DNA from: [Clostridium] citroniae WAL-17108 | GTDB lineage: Bacteria; Bacillota; Clostridia; Lachnospirales; Lachnospiraceae | Length of the DNA stretch: 64,000 nt | NCBI RefSeq assembly: GCF_000233455.1 | Contig: NZ_JH376424.1 | Coordinates: 171,019 to 235,018, forward strand | Reading direction: 5' to 3' | Part shown: one piece after another, positions 59,750 to 64,000 of the stretch | How the letters are laid out: each line of letters begins with the position of its first letter | How positions within the stretch are numbered: position 1 is the stretch's first letter | Translations under genes and position numbers: made by a program | The notes under the pieces: model-generated | Told to the model about the DNA's origin: nothing | Database searches by the model: none | The model's input: the letters and a program-made list of their open reading frames with translations, nothing else

Positions 59750-60501
59750 AGCACTGTCTCCTCTGCCTCTCCTATACTTATGAGCAGTTTGCGCACCAGC
59801 TCTTTTGAAACCACGTCATAGGCGTCCTCGTTGGGCGCGGGTCCAAAGGCATAGGAAACATTGTTCACAATGGTGGTAGGATCTTTTACCCAGTCCTTAC
59901 AGGAACTGTGCACTTGGGTGAGGCCGGTATCCTCCATCAGTTTTCTGGCATTGCCTGCATTGATGCCGCTGCCTGCCAGGATCTCAATCCTGTCTCCGTA
60001 CATGGCCTGCAGTTCCTTTAAAAGAGCTGCCCCCTCTGCTGCCTTGGCCTTAAGTCCGCTGGTAAGCACCCGGTCAACCCCCATGTCAATGAGGATCTCC
60101 ATGGATTGGTAGGGATCTTCCGTACAGTCAAAGGCCCTGTGGAACACGGCCTCCTTCCCGTATTCATGGATGATGGAGATCAGCCGTTCATTCTGTGCCC
60201 GGTTAATGGTGCCATCCGGGTTCAGACAGCCGAAGGCAATCCCGTCCGCGCCATGGCGGACCAGAAGACCGGTATCCATTTCCATTACTTCAAAGTCCTC
60301 TCTGCAGTAGCAGAATCCGCCGCCTCTGGGACGTACCATTGCCACTGTTTTCACAGCGCAGTGCTCCTTCACAAGCTCCAGGGTGCCCAGGGAAGGGGTA
60401 AGCCCGCCCAGATGCAGCCCGCTGTTTAACTCAATCCTCTTGGCGCCCCCACAAGCGGCCTGAACCGCATCATAGTAGCTGCCGCAGCATATTTCCAACA
60501 T
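59746..60501 (-). CDS. cutC: CutC family protein
   Basis: The 251-residue TIM-barrel protein of the CutC family has MLEICCGSYYDAVQAACGGA at its start, KTVAMVRPRGGGFCY and VFHRAFD in the middle and AGSGINAGNARKL near the end. It was historically tied to copper homeostasis, though its biochemical role is not established. It is in an operon between a peptidase and a YitT protein. Confidence 0.92.
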   Translation of the reverse strand: MLEICCGSYYDAVQAACGGAKRIELNSGLHLGGLTPSLGTLELVKEHCAVKTVAMVRPRGGGFCYCREDFEVMEMDTGLLVRHGADGIAFGCLNPDGTINRAQNERLISIIHEYGKEAVFHRAFDCTEDPYQSMEILIDMGVDRVLTSGLKAKAAEGAALLKELQAMYGDRIEILAGSGINAGNARKLMEDTGLTQVHSSCKDWVKDPTTIVNNVSYAFGPAPNEDAYDVVSKELVRKLLISIGEAEETVL

Positions 60502-60550
60502 AGTTTCTGTTCCTTTCCATCTGAATCTGATTCATTGGTATGGCGGCCTC

Positions 60551-61684
60551 CTACAGCTGTCCCAGACGGTACAGTGCCAATGCATATATCCTGGCATTAG
60601 AGATCAGGTCCTCCACGGTCATCCATTCATTGGGATTATGGCCGATCCCCTTTTGTCCCGGAAAGCTTGGACCAAAGGGCACGATCCCCGGCATCCCCTT
60701 TGCATAGGTCCCGCCTGTGGTGGTGACCGGCGTACCGTCCCGTCCTGTTACGATCTCGTAGCTTTCCTGAAGCGCCTTTACCATGGGGCTGTCCTTTTCA
60801 AATATAACCGGATCATAGTTGGTCAACAGCTCTGTGTGAAGCCCTGAGTCCGACACTTTCTCTCCGATTTTTTCCATGACCTGTCCAATGGAAAAACCGC
60901 CCGGATAGCTGAGTGTCACGTCAAAGCTGACCGTTTCATCCGCGCATCCCAGCTTATAACCGCGCATTTCCATGGTCCCATATTCCTCGTGGAAAAAGTC
61001 AATGCCCAGCCGGTCCCCTGTATTTTTCGCCCCGATAAAATACTGGTTCACAAATTTAAAAAATGGCTGCAGACTGTCTTTTTTACCTAAGATCCGGACA
61101 ACGGCCCGTCCCCGTTCACTGTATACCACCGGATATTTGCAATCCGGTGTAAATCCATAGATGGGGGGATTTTCCTTTGTGAGGTAATACTTTAAATCCT
61201 CAAAGCCTGTTTCTTCGTCACAGCCAAAGATGATCCTCACCGGATGCTTTAGCGTGAGACCCAGCTTTTTAAGGGCTGCCAGACCGTAAAGGCAGGCCAG
61301 CACAGGCCCTTTATTATCCAATACTCCCCTGCTGTAAATGGTTCCGTTCTCCATGTATCCGCTAAAGGGCGGCTGCTTCCAGCCCTCCCCCGCCGGAACC
61401 ACATCCACATGCCCTATGGCGCAGACGTAACTGTCTTCTCCCCTGCCATACTGGGCATAGCCGATGCGGTTGTCAAGATTCACAGTGTCAAAGCCCAGGC
61501 GTCCGCCGATATCCAGCGCCCTTAAAAGCGCCTGCTTTACGCCGTGGCCGAAAGGGGCATCCTCTGATGCCTCCCCCTCCACGCTGTCGATCCGTACCAG
61601 CTCAAGGATACTTTGGATCATTTCATCCTTAAAGCTGTCCACGGCTTCTATAATACTCTGATCCAAGCCTAAATTCAACCCCAT
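60551..61684 (-). CDS. M20-family dipeptidase, Sapep-like
   Basis: The 377-residue metallopeptidase has metal sites in AIGHVDVVPAGEGW, YSRGVLDNKGP and GCDEETGFEDLKYY, with a lid domain about 180-290 and the late MPGIVPFGPSFPGQKGIGHN. It is of the type that cleaves dipeptides (Sapep/PepV). It is 3 bp from the asparaginase gene, pointing to a shared operon for peptide and amino-acid use. Confidence 0.9.
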   Translation of the reverse strand: MGLNLGLDQSIIEAVDSFKDEMIQSILELVRIDSVEGEASEDAPFGHGVKQALLRALDIGGRLGFDTVNLDNRIGYAQYGRGEDSYVCAIGHVDVVPAGEGWKQPPFSGYMENGTIYSRGVLDNKGPVLACLYGLAALKKLGLTLKHPVRIIFGCDEETGFEDLKYYLTKENPPIYGFTPDCKYPVVYSERGRAVVRILGKKDSLQPFFKFVNQYFIGAKNTGDRLGIDFFHEEYGTMEMRGYKLGCADETVSFDVTLSYPGGFSIGQVMEKIGEKVSDSGLHTELLTNYDPVIFEKDSPMVKALQESYEIVTGRDGTPVTTTGGTYAKGMPGIVPFGPSFPGQKGIGHNPNEWMTVEDLISNARIYALALYRLGQL

Positions 61685-61687
61685 GTT

Positions 61688-62644
61688 TTATTCCTCGACA
61701 GGCGCCATACGCGTCTTCATGTAATGTTCCATCCACTCCTGGGAAGCGGTTTCAAAGGTACAGTGTCCGTCCTGGCCCCGGGTCACCAGATAAACGGTGG
61801 GTTCCTGGTTTTCCGTGACGACCGCAAAGGAAAATCCCTCAATGTTGGTGGCAACGCCCCATTCACCCTTGGGATTCATGGCGATCAGGGATAGGTCTCC
61901 GGCCTGGCCCCTTCTCTCCTTCAGCTCCGCGTCCAGCTTATTCACAGCTGTCTCACATGCCTCCTGGGGATGCATGCCCTCACCCATGAGCCTTACGATC
62001 TCATAGGAAATGCAGCCCTTCATCAGGTCTTCCCCCAGTCCGGTTGCGCTGGCAGCCCCCCGCTTGCTGTCCGCATAAAATCCGGAGCCTGAGATAGGGG
62101 AATCTCCCACCCGCCCCTTTTTTTTCATAAAAAGACCGCTGGTGGAGGTGGCGGCAGTCATTTTGCCTGTGGTATCCAGGCAGGCCATTCCCACGGTGTC
62201 GTGTCCGGAGTAAGGTTTGATCTCCATGGCGGCCACTTCCTTGACCCGCTTGCGGTAGTGTGCCTTGGCGCGGTCGGTCAGCATGTTCTTGCGCTCAAAG
62301 CCTTCCTTGTGGGCAAACTTCTCAGCGCCCTCAGCCACCAGCAGGCTGTTGACCTTTTCATGGCTTAAACGCCTTGCAATGGAAACAGGGTTGGCAAAAT
62401 CCTTAATCGCCGCCACTGCACCGATATCCAGTGTGTCCCCGTCCATAAACGCGGCGTCCATCTCCACTTCCATCTCCTCGTTTGGAAGTCCTCCATATCC
62501 CACGGACTTATAGTATGGAAAATCCTCCACCTCACGGATGGCTGTCTCAATGGCATCCCCCGCGTCCTTTCCGTCCTTTAAAAGCTGGGCGCCCTTTGTA
62601 ATCCCTTCCACGGCCATACGCCAGGTTGCGATCATTCCCCACAT
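61688..62644 (-). CDS. glycosylasparaginase-type N-terminal-nucleophile hydrolase
   Basis: The 318-residue protein belongs to the asparaginase-2 (Ntn-hydrolase) family, resembling N4-(beta-N-acetylglucosaminyl)-L-asparaginase. The chain would be cut before the nucleophilic Thr of GHDTVGMACLD, giving two subunits. The substrate-site GDSPISGSGFYAD follows. The start ATG 62644 (MWGMIATWRM) is 8 nt behind AAGGAGG; a TTG start 7 codons earlier is unlikely. No signal peptide, so it acts on imported glycoasparagine or isoaspartyl peptides. Confidence 0.88.
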   Translation of the reverse strand: MWGMIATWRMAVEGITKGAQLLKDGKDAGDAIETAIREVEDFPYYKSVGYGGLPNEEMEVEMDAAFMDGDTLDIGAVAAIKDFANPVSIARRLSHEKVNSLLVAEGAEKFAHKEGFERKNMLTDRAKAHYRKRVKEVAAMEIKPYSGHDTVGMACLDTTGKMTAATSTSGLFMKKKGRVGDSPISGSGFYADSKRGAASATGLGEDLMKGCISYEIVRLMGEGMHPQEACETAVNKLDAELKERRGQAGDLSLIAMNPKGEWGVATNIEGFSFAVVTENQEPTVYLVTRGQDGHCTFETASQEWMEHYMKTRMAPVEE

Positions 62645-62669
62645 GACAGATTCCTCCTTATCCAATGAA

Positions 62670-63194
62670 TTATTTAAAACAGAATGTATTCTTAAGTCCG
62701 GTTATGTCTTCCCCGTCAGCCAGGGCCTTGGCCATGGCGCACATGTTTTTCAAGGCATCGTTTAAGCCCATTCCGCCCTTTTTTGGCGTTTCCACAATGG
62801 CCACCTTATCCTTATATGCCGCAATGGTGTCCGCGTTTTCCGCTGACATGGCTGCAAAGGCCTTTGCATTGGTGGTTGCGTTGATGTCACAGGCAACCTT
62901 TGCACACATGGCCGCGTAGTCCGCATAATTGAATGCCGGTCCGCACATGACCACATCCGGCTGAAGTTTATTTACCATGGCGCAGAGCTTGCGGCTCACT
63001 TCCTCCGGATTGGCAAGATAGGTGCCGTTGCCGCAGCACAGGCATGCTGCCACGTGTCCGTCCACCTGCTTTAAGAAGGGTTCCATCATGACCGCCGGGC
63101 CGATGGGTTCCTTTTTCCCTGTAAGGGGAACCATGGTATCGTCCTTTGTTCCAAGTCCTGACTGGATTTGATCATATATCATAATTATCTTCAT
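62670..63194 (-). CDS. GrdB-related short protein
   Basis: The 174-residue protein resembles only the N-terminal part of the glycine/sarcosine/betaine reductase B subunit: IYDQIQSGLGTKDD, CLCCGNGTYL, VMCGPAFNYADY and PKKGGMGLND. The selenocysteine region and the rest of GrdB are absent, and no UGA-SECIS arrangement is seen. It may be a stand-alone relative. The start is ATG 63194 (AGAGGTG upstream). It lies between a PTS permease and an asparaginase. Function unknown. Confidence 0.75.
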   Translation of the reverse strand: MKIIMIYDQIQSGLGTKDDTMVPLTGKKEPIGPAVMMEPFLKQVDGHVAACLCCGNGTYLANPEEVSRKLCAMVNKLQPDVVMCGPAFNYADYAAMCAKVACDINATTNAKAFAAMSAENADTIAAYKDKVAIVETPKKGGMGLNDALKNMCAMAKALADGEDITGLKNTFCFK

Positions 63195-63252
63195 ATTATA
63201 CACCTCTTGTTTTTATAATGGGCCTGCACAAAAGGTACAGGCCCCGCTGGTT

Positions 63253-64000
63253 TTACAGGTCATCAAAGGAAAGGTCGTCAAAATCAATATCATCATCATC
63301 TTTGCTTTCAGCAGCTTTGGCTTCATCAGCCAGATACTGTTTATCCATCATTTTAATAAACGGCATGTAGATGAATACGCCCAGGATCAGAAGCAGCAGC
63401 TGGAGCACGGCGCCCTGCCATCCTGTTGCCAGGAAACCGGAAAGCACAACCGGCATGGTCCAGGGGATTGCAACGCCGGAACAGAGAGGAACCAGGCCGA
63501 TGCTCATGCAGACATAGGAAATAACAATGTTAATGGTCGGCACCAGCATGAACGGAATGAGGATCATGGGGTTCAGCACAATGGGAAGGCCGAATACAAT
63601 GGGTTCATTGATACCGAACACACCGGGGATAAATGCCAGCTTGCCAAGCTCTTTAATACGTTTGGAGTGGCAGAATAACAGCATGGCGATGAGCAGTGAC
63701 AAGGTGGAACCGCAGCCGCCAAAGGTGGCGAACAGGTCCTGGAACTGCTGGGAAATAATATTTGGCAGCGGCTGGCCTGCCTGGAAGGCCGCCAGGTTGT
63801 CTGCGGACAGGGTCTGCAGGATCGGGTTGAACACAGCGCCTACTACGGAACCGCCGTTTACTCCAAAGAACCAGAAAAAATGCAGGAATATATAAGCGAT
63901 CACCATGGCCGGAAGCGTGTTCCCCAGTCTCAGTAACGGTGTCTGAAGGATGGTAAAGATAAAGGTAAATGCATCCCCATATGGAGTCATGGCAAATACA
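63253..64000 (-). CDS. PTS sugar permease IIC, lactose/cellobiose (CelB) type, C-terminal part
   Basis: The frame is still open at the window end, so about 249 residues of a roughly 440-residue protein are seen. It has membrane spans and the family motif GVFGINEPIVFGLPIVLNP. The C-terminus is an unusual acidic tail (about 25 residues, repeated Asp with FDDLSFDDL). It imports a beta-glucoside or chitobiose-like sugar with phosphorylation; IIA and IIB partners are outside the window. First visible gene of a leftward operon. Confidence 0.88.
   Translation of the reverse strand, partial: VFAMTPYGDAFTFIFTILQTPLLRLGNTLPAMVIAYIFLHFFWFFGVNGGSVVGAVFNPILQTLSADNLAAFQAGQPLPNIISQQFQDLFATFGGCGSTLSLLIAMLLFCHSKRIKELGKLAFIPGVFGINEPIVFGLPIVLNPMILIPFMLVPTINIVISYVCMSIGLVPLCSGVAIPWTMPVVLSGFLATGWQGAVLQLLLLILGVFIYMPFIKMMDKQYLADEAKAAESKDDDDIDFDDLSFDDL

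Overview
The window looks like chromosome of an anaerobic Clostridia species of the Lachnospiraceae type (Enterocloster/Hungatella-like; this is inferred from protein content and near-50% GC, not tested). Pointers are an O2-sensitive class III ribonucleotide reductase, a 2-hydroxyacyl-CoA-dehydratase-type activase, Bce-like peptide-sensing ABC modules, BlaI/BlaR1, DUF4317, strong AGGAGG ribosome binding sites and frequent TTG/GTG starts.

Layout. 1-19.3 kb is mainly plus-strand: nrdD (cut by the window start), metY, a YdeI-family gene, a minus-strand island of two cupins and a Crp/Fnr regulator, a TauABC/SsuABC-like ABC importer running into a giant two-domain activase, a small CxCPxC protein, glutamine synthetase, a short DUF4317 gene and an RR-HK-ABC-FtsX module. 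19.4-20.3 kb is an AT-rich ANT(6)-type aminoglycoside nucleotidyltransferase gene. 20.6-27.1 kb is the most unusual part: a compact, AT-rich filamentous-phage (inovirus) prophage of about 6.3 kb. It has a Zot/pI-type ATPase, a major coat protein with a terminator just behind it, a small ssDNA-binding-protein candidate, an HUH rolling-circle replicase, pIII/pVI-like membrane proteins, a ribbon-helix-helix regulator with a double palindromic operator, and an imperfect direct repeat at the two ends. At 27.6-28.9 kb lies a Xer-type tyrosine recombinase gene with a 25-bp dif-like palindrome just upstream.

From 29 to 64 kb most genes are on the minus strand: a second FtsX-ABC-HK-RR module, a heterodimeric ABC exporter with its MarR regulator, an alcohol dehydrogenase divergent from a ROK regulator, a low-affinity-type class B PBP, an NSS transporter, MsrAB, an rtcB-prfH ribosome/RNA repair operon with what looks like a leader-peptide attenuator, a six-gene operon combining NADAR, NrtR-like Nudix and PARG-like proteins with three exported proteins, blaR1-blaI, and a peptide/amino-acid/PTS operon that leaves the window at its end.

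The switch from mostly plus to mostly minus genes around 20-28 kb, together with a Xer gene beside a dif-like palindrome, suggests that the window spans the chromosome replication terminus, with the inovirus sitting next to it. This is inference; GC skew over the whole chromosome would settle it.
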